A DNA stretch of 26,031 nucleotides from UBA10183 sp041653835 (GCA_041653835.1 JBAZEP010000021.1:1-26031); one strand, 5' to 3'; counted from the first letter of the stretch, positions 7,956-13,858 are shown. Program-made: numbers and translations. The notes: generated by a model from the sequence alone, not told the origin.

Positions 7956-8824
7956 GCCGCTGTACCTCCGCTGGACGCTGTAACAATAAAAAACGTTACG
8001 ATGATAATACCGATAATAAGTCCGACAAAGACGCCTAACTTGATTTTTTGCCCCCAGGAAGAGCTAAGACCGTAAGTTTCCCTGACTTCCTCCGCACAAT
8101 GTTTTGCAATCCAAAGGTCCAGAGGCGACTTCCCCTCTTCCATCGAGATATGCGCGGCTATCGTCCAGAATTTTTTTTTCAAATCTAATCCGAGTATATG
8201 GAGCCATCGGCCTTCATAATTCTGCTTAAAGCTGTCGACCGGGATTAATTTTTCAGGGATTTTCCGGAATATTCTTTTCTTAGTTCTCTCAACAACTATC
8301 ATTGCATTAGCGTCAGCGTAAAGTTTTTTAAAGTTCAATTTCTGTGTTTTGGATTTTCCATTTAAGTGAAGAAAAGACTTAATAAACGGCACGACCGCCA
8401 CAGCAGCCGTAACAACTTCCGGCGTTCTATTTTTGAATACCATCAAAACAGCTATTAAAAACACCAATATGACGCCGGCCAGGGCTATGCCTATCCAGAG
8501 TAACCGTCCGTCTTCACGCTCTTCCGTATCGAGTAGCGTCATTTCCTCATCTTCCGCTTCGTTTGCGATAGTAGTCACGGCGCCTTCAACGTTTTTATCG
8601 CCGTCCATGCTCTCGTAAATCTTAATCGGCCGGTAATCTTTTGGGTCTATAAACTGAAGATATTCGCCGGTCTCTTCATCGATACACTGCTGCCGGCTGT
8701 TTAAACCCCACGCCTCAAGAGTTTTAGTAGACTCTATGTGAGATTTATAGGCATCGAGTTTGTATTCTTTAGCCTCGTTTACTTCATTAAGTAAACAGAC
8801 ACGCATTTTATTTTGCTTTGACAT
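7952..8824 (-). CDS. Membrane protein with two or three helices, 290 aa
   Basis: About 105 acidic N-terminal residues lead to a strong hydrophobic helix near 107-129 (GRLLWIGIALAGVILVFLIA), a possible second at 135-150 (VVTAAVAVVPFIKSF), a basic cytoplasmic-type domain of about 100 residues, and a final helix near 264-284 (LGVFVGLIIGIIIVTFFIV). No cleavable signal is seen and no family is recognised. It follows the putative coat gene and a terminator-like hairpin, and overlaps the 142-aa gene. In filamentous phages minor virion and assembly proteins occupy this position, but that parallel is only positional. Confidence 0.75.
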   Translation of the reverse strand: MSKQNKMRVCLLNEVNEAKEYKLDAYKSHIESTKTLEAWGLNSRQQCIDEETGEYLQFIDPKDYRPIKIYESMDGDKNVEGAVTTIANEAEDEEMTLLDTEEREDGRLLWIGIALAGVILVFLIAVLMVFKNRTPEVVTAAVAVVPFIKSFLHLNGKSKTQKLNFKKLYADANAMIVVERTKKRIFRKIPEKLIPVDSFKQNYEGRWLHILGLDLKKKFWTIAAHISMEEGKSPLDLWIAKHCAEEVRETYGLSSSWGQKIKLGVFVGLIIGIIIVTFFIVTASSGGTAA

Positions 8825-8837
8825 GGATTGCCTCTTG

Positions 8838-8888
8838 AAAAAATTTTAGATGGAAGATACCGCCAGGCTTTTTAGACCGGGCGGTATC
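8838..8888 (-). terminator. Terminator-like hairpin between coat gene and downstream genes
   Basis: On the minus strand GATACCGCC (8888-8880) pairs with GGCGGTATC (8864-8856), a perfect 9-bp stem with a 15-base loop. Six T follow at 8843-8838, after a 12-base spacer. The spacer makes it imperfect as an intrinsic terminator. A leaky terminator here would raise expression of the upstream coat gene over later genes. Confidence 0.5.
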
Positions 8889-8938
8889 ACCATCCGCCAG
8901 GAGTAAGACGCCCTGCGCGCCATGACGTCTTTTAGCAT
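8846..8938 (-). CDS. Possible 30-aa protein after the coat gene
   Basis: An AGGAGG site lies nine bases before an ATG at 8938-8936 that opens 30 codons, from MLKDVMARRASYSWRM to LAVSSI, ending TAA at 8848-8846. The strong ribosome site favours real translation. The coding sequence contains the hairpin described separately, so translation could alter its folding. No family is recognised. It is basic at the N-terminus and lacks a clear membrane helix. Confidence 0.4.
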   Translation of the reverse strand: MLKDVMARRASYSWRMVIPPGLKSLAVSSI

Positions 8939-8968
8939 GGTAGTGAGCCTCCTGTCCCTGGTTAGTTG

Positions 8969-9532
8969 TTATAGTTTTCCGGTCAGGTGTTTGTAGGAAC
9001 CATAGGCGGCCCCCGCAAGCTGCGATACACCGGCACCCATGAGAGCAAGGAATATCACCATGCCCCAGATGGTCATGATATCGAGCAGCCCGCTAAACTC
9101 GGCTAAATTAGCGGTCGCGTTTACCGTAACATACGCTGTGTGCAGAGCGCTCTGGATGGTTCCGTTAAGCAGCAGGGAGATAACGAGAGTAACGCCGCCC
9201 ATGATAGCCACCATAAATACATCCATCCAGCCCCCGGTCGTAGCCTTTTTCCACTGGACAATCGAGCCTCCGGTTAATGCGGCAATGCCCGCGGCCATGA
9301 AGATAATGAAGATGACCAGGCCCCAGATGCCCATGACATCGGTAAGCCCGACCTGCTCGGTGTATGTCGTTGCGTCGGTGTAGGCGGCATCGAGAGCATC
9401 GATGCCGATGTTAAACATTATGAGGACGACCAGCATAGCCACCGCTCCCATGACGATGGCTAAAAAGCCCATCCACTGACTCGCCTTGCTGCCGCCTCCG
9501 CTACTGTTATTACTGCGATTTCGTTTACCCAC
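8969..9532 (-). CDS. Internally duplicated four-helix membrane protein, candidate major virion protein, 187 aa
   Basis: The start is GTG at 9532 behind AAAGGAG. A short polar basic N-terminus (MGKRNRSNNSSGGGSKAS) precedes two homologous halves. VMGAVAML and ALDAAYTDAT around residues 27-56 match IMGGVTLV and ALHTAYVTVNAT 83 residues later, and MGIWGLVIFIIFMAAG at 67-82 matches MTIWGMVIFLALMGAG 86 residues later. Each half has two transmembrane helices joined by a short exposed loop, so four helices in all. The halves have drifted, so the duplication is old. Its own strong ribosome site, the micro-ORFs before it and the hairpin after it are consistent with high, separate control. The multi-helix design recalls membrane proteins of pleomorphic viruses, but I see no sequence family. 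Major coat role is inferred. Confidence 0.8.
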   Translation of the reverse strand: MGKRNRSNNSSGGGSKASQWMGFLAIVMGAVAMLVVLIMFNIGIDALDAAYTDATTYTEQVGLTDVMGIWGLVIFIIFMAAGIAALTGGSIVQWKKATTGGWMDVFMVAIMGGVTLVISLLLNGTIQSALHTAYVTVNATANLAEFSGLLDIMTIWGMVIFLALMGAGVSQLAGAAYGSYKHLTGKL

Positions 9533-9576
9533 TTTTCTCCTTTTTTGATTTAAAAAAAATTAGGCTTTCACCTTTT

Positions 9577-9606
9577 TCACCAAGTTGCGAGCATGGCGCC
9601 GCGCAT
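9577..9606 (-). CDS. Nine-codon micro-ORF with ideal Shine-Dalgarno site
   Basis: GGAGGTGAT (from 9617) lies a few bases before an ATG at 9606 that opens only nine codons, MRGAMLATW, ending TGA at 9579-9577. It is among the best ribosome sites in the element yet serves a micro-ORF about 45 bases before the coat start. It may be a leader peptide or a ribosome loading site. Confidence 0.45.
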   Translation of the reverse strand: MRGAMLATW

Positions 9607-9609
9607 ATA

Positions 9610-9657
9610 TCACCTCCTTGTCTCATAAATATTTTTTACGACCTTGAGTTTTTGCAT
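9610..9657 (-). CDS. Fifteen-codon micro-ORF upstream of the nine-codon one
   Basis: After GGGAGAG, an ATG at 9657 opens MQKLKVVKNIYETRR and stops at TGA 9612-9610. That stop lies inside the Shine-Dalgarno site of the next micro-ORF, so ribosomes ending here would sit on the next initiation site. The arrangement suggests stepwise translational coupling towards the coat gene. Confidence 0.35.
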   Translation of the reverse strand: MQKLKVVKNIYETRR

Positions 9658-9670
9658 ATTCTCTCCCGTT

Positions 9671-10108
9671 TTAGGAGGTAAAGAAACAATATATCGAACC
9701 TGCGGCAGTACCTAGAAGAAGGAATAGGTAAAACCAGCGCAGCAAAGAAAGCACGGCAAGCATAAAGTCCTCGATAGTGGCGGATTCTATCAGGAAAGTT
9801 ACAGAAAGCGTCCGGGTGAGACTCTGGTCCAGTCCGTTCACGGTAAGAAGCCGGGAAACGGTATTGTACGATGCGGCGGACGGGACATCAGTAGTAGCGT
9901 TTGAAGATATCTCTTCCACGAATACCAGGGAGTTATAGTAGAGAGGTTCCGCCAGCGTAAAGTTGGCGGAATAAACGCCGGCGGCAGTGGATATGCCGGC
10001 GAATGTCTCTGTGTACTCATCAGTGCGTGCGTCATCGATGAGAGAAAAAACCTTGGGAGTAGCGAACATCAGGAACAGCGAGCAGAAAATCAAAAATACG
10101 CTTTTCAT
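9671..10108 (-). CDS. Exported single-pass membrane protein, 145 aa
   Basis: A signal peptide covers about residues 1-22 (MKSVFLIFCSLFLMFATPKV then FS). The ectodomain of about 90 residues is Thr/Ser/Ala rich, with FTLAEPLYYNSLVFVEEIS and VSRLLTVNGLDQSLTRTLSV, which suggests beta structure. A C-terminal helix lies at about 116-141 (FMLAVLSLLRWFYLFLLLGT). It is the first gene after the leader and promoter at 10108-10289. The same plan (signal, beta-rich ectodomain, C-terminal anchor) recurs in the 325-aa and 687-aa proteins. No family is recognised. Virion surface protein is an inference. Confidence 0.75.
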   Translation of the reverse strand: MKSVFLIFCSLFLMFATPKVFSLIDDARTDEYTETFAGISTAAGVYSANFTLAEPLYYNSLVFVEEISSNATTDVPSAASYNTVSRLLTVNGLDQSLTRTLSVTFLIESATIEDFMLAVLSLLRWFYLFLLLGTAAGSIYCFFTS

Positions 10109-10169
10109 ACCGCCACCCCACCGTAACGGCGGCGAACTTTTGAACTACCCGGGAGCCGAACTTCTTTTA

Positions 10170-10254
10170 TCAAGGCACCCCTCCTGGGTGGGAGTGCCCA
10201 TAAAAACAATGCGTGGGACGATTATCTTTTCAGACACTCCCACGCAAGATATTA
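10170..10254 (-). promoter_or_regulatory. Attenuator-like leader with competing hairpins
   Basis: On the minus strand segment 1 (10246-10235, TGCGTGGGAGTG) can pair with segment 2 (10218-10210, TCCCACGCA, 9 bp), which is followed by TTGTTTTTA, an intrinsic-terminator shape. Segment 1 can instead pair over 9 bp with segment 3 (10196-10188, CACTCCCAC). Segment 3 can in turn be held in a hairpin GGCAC/GTGCC (10198-10194 with 10178-10174). These pairings are mutually exclusive. Transcription predicted from the promoter at 10261-10289 would start just before segment 1. Confidence 0.5.
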
Positions 10255-10260
10255 AATTTT

Positions 10261-10289
10261 CTTATAGATATTATAACTTACTTTGTCAA
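10261..10289 (-). promoter_or_regulatory. Near-consensus sigma70 promoter for the leftward structural operon
   Basis: Read on the minus strand: TTGACA at 10289-10284, a 17-base spacer, and TATAAG at 10266-10261. That is a perfect -35 and a 5/6 -10 at the best spacing. The predicted start near 10254 gives a leader of about 145 bases before the 145-aa gene. It is the strongest promoter I see in the element. Confidence 0.75.
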
Positions 10290-10307
10290 GTGGTTTCCAG
10301 TATTTAC

Positions 10308-10817
10308 CTACTTTTCTTCATCCGGCCAGTGATAACCTGGCGGCAGTTGCGGCACGCCATCAATAGTCTCGTAAGTACTAAATAGCTGTACCGCGTAGCC
10401 ATGGTCAGTAGCATATCCGGTGTAGATAAAATCGGGGTCAAGCATATTTAGCTTATGCCCAACAGACATTCCCCAATGACGTATTGCCATATCATTATTA
10501 TTGATATTATCGATAATATTTTCAGCAAGATGATAATTATAATCACCCTCGCTTTTATGGCTATAATCTCCCTTTATCTCTTCGAGGCGTAAAGCTGCAA
10601 GTCTGTTCAGGTCATCCGTAAAAATGAGGGGTTTTCTTCCATGGTCCACACGGTACTGATTAAACAGAGTCTCATATTCACTGATAGTCTCCGGAGTGTT
10701 CCTGGTGATACCGGCGAACCCGTCCCACCAATCGGATATCTGCTGCCGGTTATCGATAGCCCCGCCGACTAAACCGGCCAGTAGTAAAAACACGCCCAAA
10801 ATTAATAAGATTTTCAA
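10308..10817 (-). CDS. CAP (SCP/PR-1) domain exported protein, 169 aa
   Basis: The start is TTG at 10817, overlapping the upstream stop as TTGA. A hydrophobic N-terminus (ILLILGVFLLLAGLVGGAI) acts as signal or anchor. The rest has the CAP pattern: YETLFNQYRVDHGRKPLIF, then LNRLAALRLEEIKGDYSH, then LAENI near residue 93, IRHWGMSVGHKLNML, and YAVQLFS. His and Glu at the usual CAP positions are present (H in DYSH, E in AENI, H in VGHK). CAP proteins act outside the cell. Their biochemical role in bacteria is mostly unknown. The gene is more A+T-rich than the structural genes and has its own upstream promoter, so it may be an acquired accessory gene. Confidence 0.8.
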   Translation of the reverse strand: MKILLILGVFLLLAGLVGGAIDNRQQISDWWDGFAGITRNTPETISEYETLFNQYRVDHGRKPLIFTDDLNRLAALRLEEIKGDYSHKSEGDYNYHLAENIIDNINNNDMAIRHWGMSVGHKLNMLDPDFIYTGYATDHGYAVQLFSTYETIDGVPQLPPGYHWPDEEK

Positions 10818-10996
10818 GGTTGCTTATCCTTTTTATCTCTCAATTCCAATATACTAACATTCGTATCGCCGATATAAGGGTAATTACATTTCCAGTGTAC
10901 ATTTATATTAAAAAAGTCATATCTGTTTGATTTCGCTACTACATGCTCGCAGCGCGGGCAGTCCTGCGGTGCATTTTTCCCACGTGGACAATACAT
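10814..10996 (-). CDS. Small Cys-containing protein, 60 aa
   Basis: Cys residues are at positions 3, 13, 16 and 38, including a CPRC pair (DCPRCEHVV), which could hold a metal. The centre is aromatic (NRYDFFNINVHWKCNYPY). GAGGGA lies just before the ATG. It is the first gene of the leftward transcript from the extended -10 promoter at 11031-11039, and its stop overlaps the TTG start of the CAP gene. No family is recognised. Small regulator or accessory protein are both possible. Confidence 0.6.
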   Translation of the reverse strand: MYCPRGKNAPQDCPRCEHVVAKSNRYDFFNINVHWKCNYPYIGDTNVSILELRDKKDKQP

Positions 10997-11009
10997 AAGT
11001 CCCTCATAC

Positions 11010-11039
11010 CATACTAAAGTTACAGTATGTATTATACCA
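11010..11039 (-). promoter_or_regulatory. Leftward extended -10 promoter with palindromic operator
   Basis: On the minus strand TGGTATAAT (11039-11031) is an extended -10 with no clear -35. The predicted start falls in a 6-bp palindrome, CATACT (11010-11015) and AGTATG (11024-11029) with 8 bases between. A repressor bound there would block initiation. It faces away from the integrase promoter about 60 bases off. Confidence 0.55.
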
Positions 11040-11070
11040 CTGCAGGTAAATACTTAGCTCCATTTTCCTA

Positions 11071-11105
11071 TTGATTTAGCGTCGAATTTACGATTATGAT
11101 ATAAT
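11071..11105 (+). promoter_or_regulatory. Integrase promoter candidates
   Basis: TTGATT at 11071-11076 lies 18 bases before TATGAT (11095-11100), and a perfect TATAAT follows at 11100-11105. With the second, transcription would begin about 8 bases before the integrase ATG at 11120, an almost leaderless mRNA. This agrees with the lack of a clear Shine-Dalgarno site. Confidence 0.5.
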
Positions 11106-11119
11106 TTGCGATTAGTGCC

Positions 11120-11926
11120 ATGAAGACGGAATATACGGTTGAAGCGTTTTTGAAATCACGCCGGGCGAAGGGTTTAAAAAGCAGTACCATCGTCTGGTAC
11201 AGGGGGATACTTTACGCCTACGCAAAGATGTTCCCGGAGCTGCCGGAAAAGCCGGAAGCCGTCGATGACTTCTTAATCAGCTGCCCCGCCGGGGACGAGC
11301 GGCGGCATGGCTATTACAGGACGCTCCGTGTTTTCTACCGCTTCGCCGAGAGAAGGCTGGGCGTCAAGAATATCGTGGACCCGGACGACGAGCCAAAAAG
11401 GACGAAGAAAAAACCGCGGCCGCTTACCCTGGACGAGCTGGACCAGCTTATATCTTATCCTCATCCTATGCGCATCATGGCGGCGATAATGTTCATGGCG
11501 GACAGCGGCGCCCGCATCGGGGAGACGGTCAACCTCAAACCGAAAGATTTCATACTGACGGAGTGGGGACCGGTGGCTATCGTGAACGGCAAAACAGGGG
11601 AAAGGTTCGTGCCCATCGAGGAAGCCACCTACCGGAAACTTTTAAACGTGTTGCCATTCAAGATAAAGGTCAACCGGCTTTCCCGCCTGGTAAGCGCCGC
11701 CTTCCGCGAAGCCAGGGTAAAAGGGACCGCCCACAAATTAAGACATACCTTCGGGACATACTGGGACGGGGACGAAAAGGTACTGAAGGACATCATGGGG
11801 CATTCGCGCTTATCGACGACCGAGCTTTACCGCGGCTTCCGCATGAAAAAGATGTGCGAAGAGCACCGAGAATACAGCCCTTTGAAACGGGTATTAGCCG
11901 GCCGCCAGTTTGCATTATCCTTATAG
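11120..11926 (+). CDS. int: Tyrosine recombinase (phage-type integrase), 268 aa
   Basis: An N-terminal SAM-like core-binding domain (about residues 1-85, YTVEAFLKSRRAKGLKSST) is followed by the catalytic domain. The family residues are all visible: R132 in ARIGE, K158 in NGKTGE, H205 and R208 in HKLRH, H228 in MGHS, and the nucleophile Y237 in TTELYRGF. The enzyme cuts and rejoins DNA at attachment sites. It is shorter than lambda-type integrases and lacks an obvious N-terminal arm-binding domain, like many small integrases of viruses and plasmids. The gene heads the rightward arm, and the tRNA-like sequence 51 bases downstream is its likely target copy. The stop overlaps the -35 of the next promoter. 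Confidence 0.95.
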   Translation: MKTEYTVEAFLKSRRAKGLKSSTIVWYRGILYAYAKMFPELPEKPEAVDDFLISCPAGDERRHGYYRTLRVFYRFAERRLGVKNIVDPDDEPKRTKKKPRPLTLDELDQLISYPHPMRIMAAIMFMADSGARIGETVNLKPKDFILTEWGPVAIVNGKTGERFVPIEEATYRKLLNVLPFKIKVNRLSRLVSAAFREARVKGTAHKLRHTFGTYWDGDEKVLKDIMGHSRLSTTELYRGFRMKKMCEEHREYSPLKRVLAGRQFALSL

Positions 11927-11952
11927 ACAAAGATAGTGGATTAATTTATAAT
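11924..11952 (+). promoter_or_regulatory. Sigma70 promoter before the tRNA-like sequence and HTH gene
   Basis: TAGACA at 11924-11929 (5/6), 17-base spacer, and a perfect TATAAT at 11947-11952. The predicted start near 11959 is about 19 bases before the tRNA-like sequence, so that sequence and the regulator at 12074 would be co-transcribed. Confidence 0.65.
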
Positions 11953-11977
11953 GTAGAAGCTATTACCATAGCTCCAC

Positions 11978-12047
11978 GGGCCGTTAGCTCAGCTGGTAGA
12001 GCAGTGGACTTTTAATCCGTGACCATCCGTAAGTCCCATCCGGCCCG
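11978..12047 (+). tRNA. Degraded tRNA-Lys(UUU)-like sequence, probable attP
   Basis: The 5' half is a standard bacterial tRNA-Lys: GGGCCGT acceptor strand, TA, D-arm GCTC-AGCTGGTA-GAGC, anticodon stem GTGGA/TCCGT with loop CTTTTAA (anticodon TTT). The 3' acceptor strand CGGCCC (12041-12046) still pairs over six bases, and the preceding AGTCCCAT looks like a tRNA-Lys T-arm 3' side. The T-stem 5' strand and TTC loop are missing and the region is a few bases short, so it is unlikely to be a working tRNA. Its place 51 bases after the integrase stop points to an attachment site copied from a host tRNA-Lys gene. ATCCG occurs three times here (12015, 12025, 12038). Confidence 0.7.
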
Positions 12048-12073
12048 TACTAAAGTCCTGGACGGAGGGAGTT

Positions 12074-12430
12074 ATGGTTACGAGTAAAACTTTTGAAAGG
12101 CTAAGCAGTATTTCAGACCGGATTGCCGACGCAGCCGGGACGAGCGAAGAGGTGGTACGTAAAGTGTTGGATGCAGCGAAAACCGATATAATCAGCCGGC
12201 GCAGGCAGCCGGCTCCCCCTCCGCCGGAAGGCGGCATCTCTATCCGCGCGGCTGGGAGGAAATATAAAATCGACTTCAGACTCATTAGCTCATGGACGAA
12301 GAGAGGATTAATTACTGTTTTATTGGAAACTCCCAACAACAAGTATATAAATGAAAATCAAGTGGCCGAACTCGCGAAAAAATACAAATCTGACCCTGGG
12401 CGAGGAAAGCGCACAGTATTCGCTAAATAA
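12074..12430 (+). CDS. HTH DNA-binding protein, excisionase or MerR-like, 118 aa
   Basis: GGAGG lies upstream of the ATG. The N-terminal half is a charged helical region and a Pro run. The C-terminal half reads SIRAAGRKYKIDFRLISSWT, KRGLITVL, then YINENQVAELAKKY, which fits the excisionase/MerR-type winged HTH (helix-turn-helix, a short wing, then a closing helix). Such proteins bind attachment sites to direct excision or act as repressors. The position, between the attachment site and the operator/promoter at 12487-12537, suits either task. It is co-transcribed with the tRNA-like sequence. Confidence 0.7.
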   Translation: MVTSKTFERLSSISDRIADAAGTSEEVVRKVLDAAKTDIISRRRQPAPPPPEGGISIRAAGRKYKIDFRLISSWTKRGLITVLLETPNNKYINENQVAELAKKYKSDPGRGKRTVFAK

Positions 12431-12486
12431 TTATAAAACCGACGCTCTAATATAATTACTAAGTGTCGCTATTATCCCCTAAACTG

Positions 12487-12537
12487 TTACAAACGACTGT
12501 AAGTTGGTTTGCTACTGTCGTATCTTTAGCCTATAAT
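12487..12537 (+). promoter_or_regulatory. Operator palindrome and sigma70 promoter for the zinc-ribbon and replication genes
   Basis: TTACA (12487-12491) and TGTAA (12498-12502) form a 5-bp palindrome with a 6-base centre, just upstream of a promoter with TTGCTA at 12509-12514, a 17-base spacer and perfect TATAAT at 12532-12537. The predicted start near 12544 leaves a 36-base leader before the ATG at 12580. The intergenic stretch 12431-12579 holds nothing else I can identify apart from a doubled GTAACG. Confidence 0.65.
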
Positions 12538-12562
12538 CCTCATTAAGTAGTAACGTAAGTAA

Positions 12563-12888
12563 CGCTTAGTGAGGGTTAAATGATTACTGGTACTACAACA
12601 TTCCGTCCTTCCACCCTATCCGTCAAAGTCTCCGTCTCCGATGCCGCCCGCCGCTCCTGGATAAAGTCCGCGCGCCGCCTTTCCACCTGCCCTAACTGCG
12701 GCGGCCGCGCGCGCATCCGCCGGACCATGGTCGTCTGCGACCGCTGCCACAACAGATGGCCGGTGGGCGATATCCAGGACTTAATCGCAGAGATTGAAGC
12801 GTTATTCAACTCTCCCATAAACACCGCTTCTTCTCTCAACAACGCCCGGGAAAGAGTGCCCTCACTAAGCGCTGGCCCGGGCGTTGTT
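12563..12888 (+). repeat. Nested inverted repeats: hairpin whose loop matches the gene's own ribosome site
   Basis: CGCTTAGTGAGGG at 12563-12575, which includes the putative Shine-Dalgarno GAGGG four bases before the ATG, is the exact complement of CCCTCACTAAGCG at 12859-12871. The second copy sits in the 25-base loop of a perfect 13-bp hairpin, AACAACGCCCGGG (12838-12850) with CCCGGGCGTTGTT (12876-12888). In RNA the loop could pair with the leader. In DNA it could form cruciforms or a protein-binding site. Confidence 0.8.
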
Positions 12889-12972
12889 GTCTCTAAAGAT
12901 AACCGCCCCGGCGAGGACTATTTTTACCGCCTGAACACCCAGATTAACCGGGAGTTGAAAGAGGAAAGATGA
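12580..12972 (+). CDS. Zinc-ribbon protein, 130 aa
   Basis: A Ser/Arg-rich N-terminus is followed by a zinc ribbon CPNCGGRARIRR...CDRCHNRW (Cys pairs near residues 38/41 and 53/56). An acidic helix (IQDLIAEIEALF) and a less ordered C-terminus follow. Zinc ribbons of this kind bind DNA or RNA. It is the first gene of the transcript from the promoter at 12509-12537. The stretch coding residues 87-103 is the hairpin described separately, so part of the protein sequence may be constrained by nucleic-acid structure. The stop overlaps the next ATG (ATGA). Exact function unknown. Confidence 0.75.
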   Translation: MITGTTTFRPSTLSVKVSVSDAARRSWIKSARRLSTCPNCGGRARIRRTMVVCDRCHNRWPVGDIQDLIAEIEALFNSPINTASSLNNARERVPSLSAGPGVVVSKDNRPGEDYFYRLNTQINRELKEER

Positions 12973-13271
12973 ATAAATATAAGGTAAGGACGGGGCAGAA
13001 TTTACACAAGCAGCCATCGAGTACCCTTATCAAACCACATTTGACACCGGAGGGGGAAAAGTTAGCGGAGGCACTGGCAAAGCATAACTATTATCACCGC
13101 AGTGAATTTCTTTTAGTGCCAGTATGGGAAAAAGCAGATGAGAGAATGAGGAGACGGTATTTAACGAGTGCCGGTAACTTCCTCATTGCCCATCCTGAAC
13201 TATACGTGATGGACAAAGGCACAGGCGGTACTTTAGCCCACTTTTCACCCCTTGCGGAGAAAAGAAAATAG
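12969..13271 (+). CDS. Uncharacterised 100-aa basic protein
   Basis: It starts in an ATGA overlap with the zinc-ribbon gene, so it is co-translated. The sequence is basic and helical in the middle (LTPEGEKLAEALAKHNYYHR, then WEKADERMRRRYLTSAGNFL) with no Cys pairs, signal or membrane helix. No family is recognised. Position among early nucleic-acid genes suggests a DNA-related accessory role, which is inference only. Confidence 0.65.
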   Translation: MNKYKVRTGQNLHKQPSSTLIKPHLTPEGEKLAEALAKHNYYHRSEFLLVPVWEKADERMRRRYLTSAGNFLIAHPELYVMDKGTGGTLAHFSPLAEKRK

Positions 13272-13282
13272 GAGGTGCGTCC

Positions 13283-13858
13283 ATGACGGCTACTTTAACC
13301 AGGGTAAGGATGCAGGAAGAAATCCTGAAGAAGTACCCGGACCTGGCGGAAGAGTATTTGATTACCCTCTGTGATAACTGTCGGTTTTATGAAGAAGGTT
13401 ATTTTGCGCATGACTGGAAGTGCAAATACGAACTTATCCCGGTCGATTCAGAAGGCAATCCCTGCACATATTTTACTCCTACAGGGGCACCGGATGCCGG
13501 GGAACCGTCACCCCGGGTGTCCTCCTCCTTGGCGCCGCCCGATAAATCCCACGCAGGAACGGGCGGCGCCGGTATATCTTTTCTTGAGACTTCAAACCTG
13601 AAAGCAGATACACGGAATTATAAACACGCATTGAAGCTAGGTATATATGCCCTAAAGCGGTGCAAACAGGAACACGATTTTGAAGTAATAGCGATTGATG
13701 GGCATGCGATAACTTTCCCGCCAGGTGATGGCGTTATAGAGCATGTCTGCTGCGATTGCGGGCTGACCCATCGAATCGATTACCACCCTCTTAAAAAAGG
13801 CGGATTCACTCTCACGTTTAACCGTGATGAAAAAAAGACAATGAAAAACCGGGGGTAA
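13283..13858 (+). CDS. Cys-rich protein with two putative zinc sites, 191 aa
   Basis: AGGAGGTG lies just before the ATG. The N-terminal part has CDNCRFYEEG...WKCKYE and a later Cys (CTYF), giving a possible zinc knuckle near residues 30-62. A Pro/Ser/Gly linker follows (about 66-98). The C-terminal part has HVCCDCGLTHRIDYHPL near residue 155, a second Cys/His cluster. The two ends look like separate small domains joined by a flexible linker. No named family can be assigned. The 98-base gap after it (13859-13956) shows no clear promoter or hairpin. Confidence 0.65.
   Translation: MTATLTRVRMQEEILKKYPDLAEEYLITLCDNCRFYEEGYFAHDWKCKYELIPVDSEGNPCTYFTPTGAPDAGEPSPRVSSSLAPPDKSHAGTGGAGISFLETSNLKADTRNYKHALKLGIYALKRCKQEHDFEVIAIDGHAITFPPGDGVIEHVCCDCGLTHRIDYHPLKKGGFTLTFNRDEKKTMKNRG

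Noticed and set aside
11563..12015. 150-aa frame overlapping the integrase and tRNA-like sequence
   Set aside because: Shadow frame of the integrase gene; it runs through the tRNA-like sequence and has no ribosome site.
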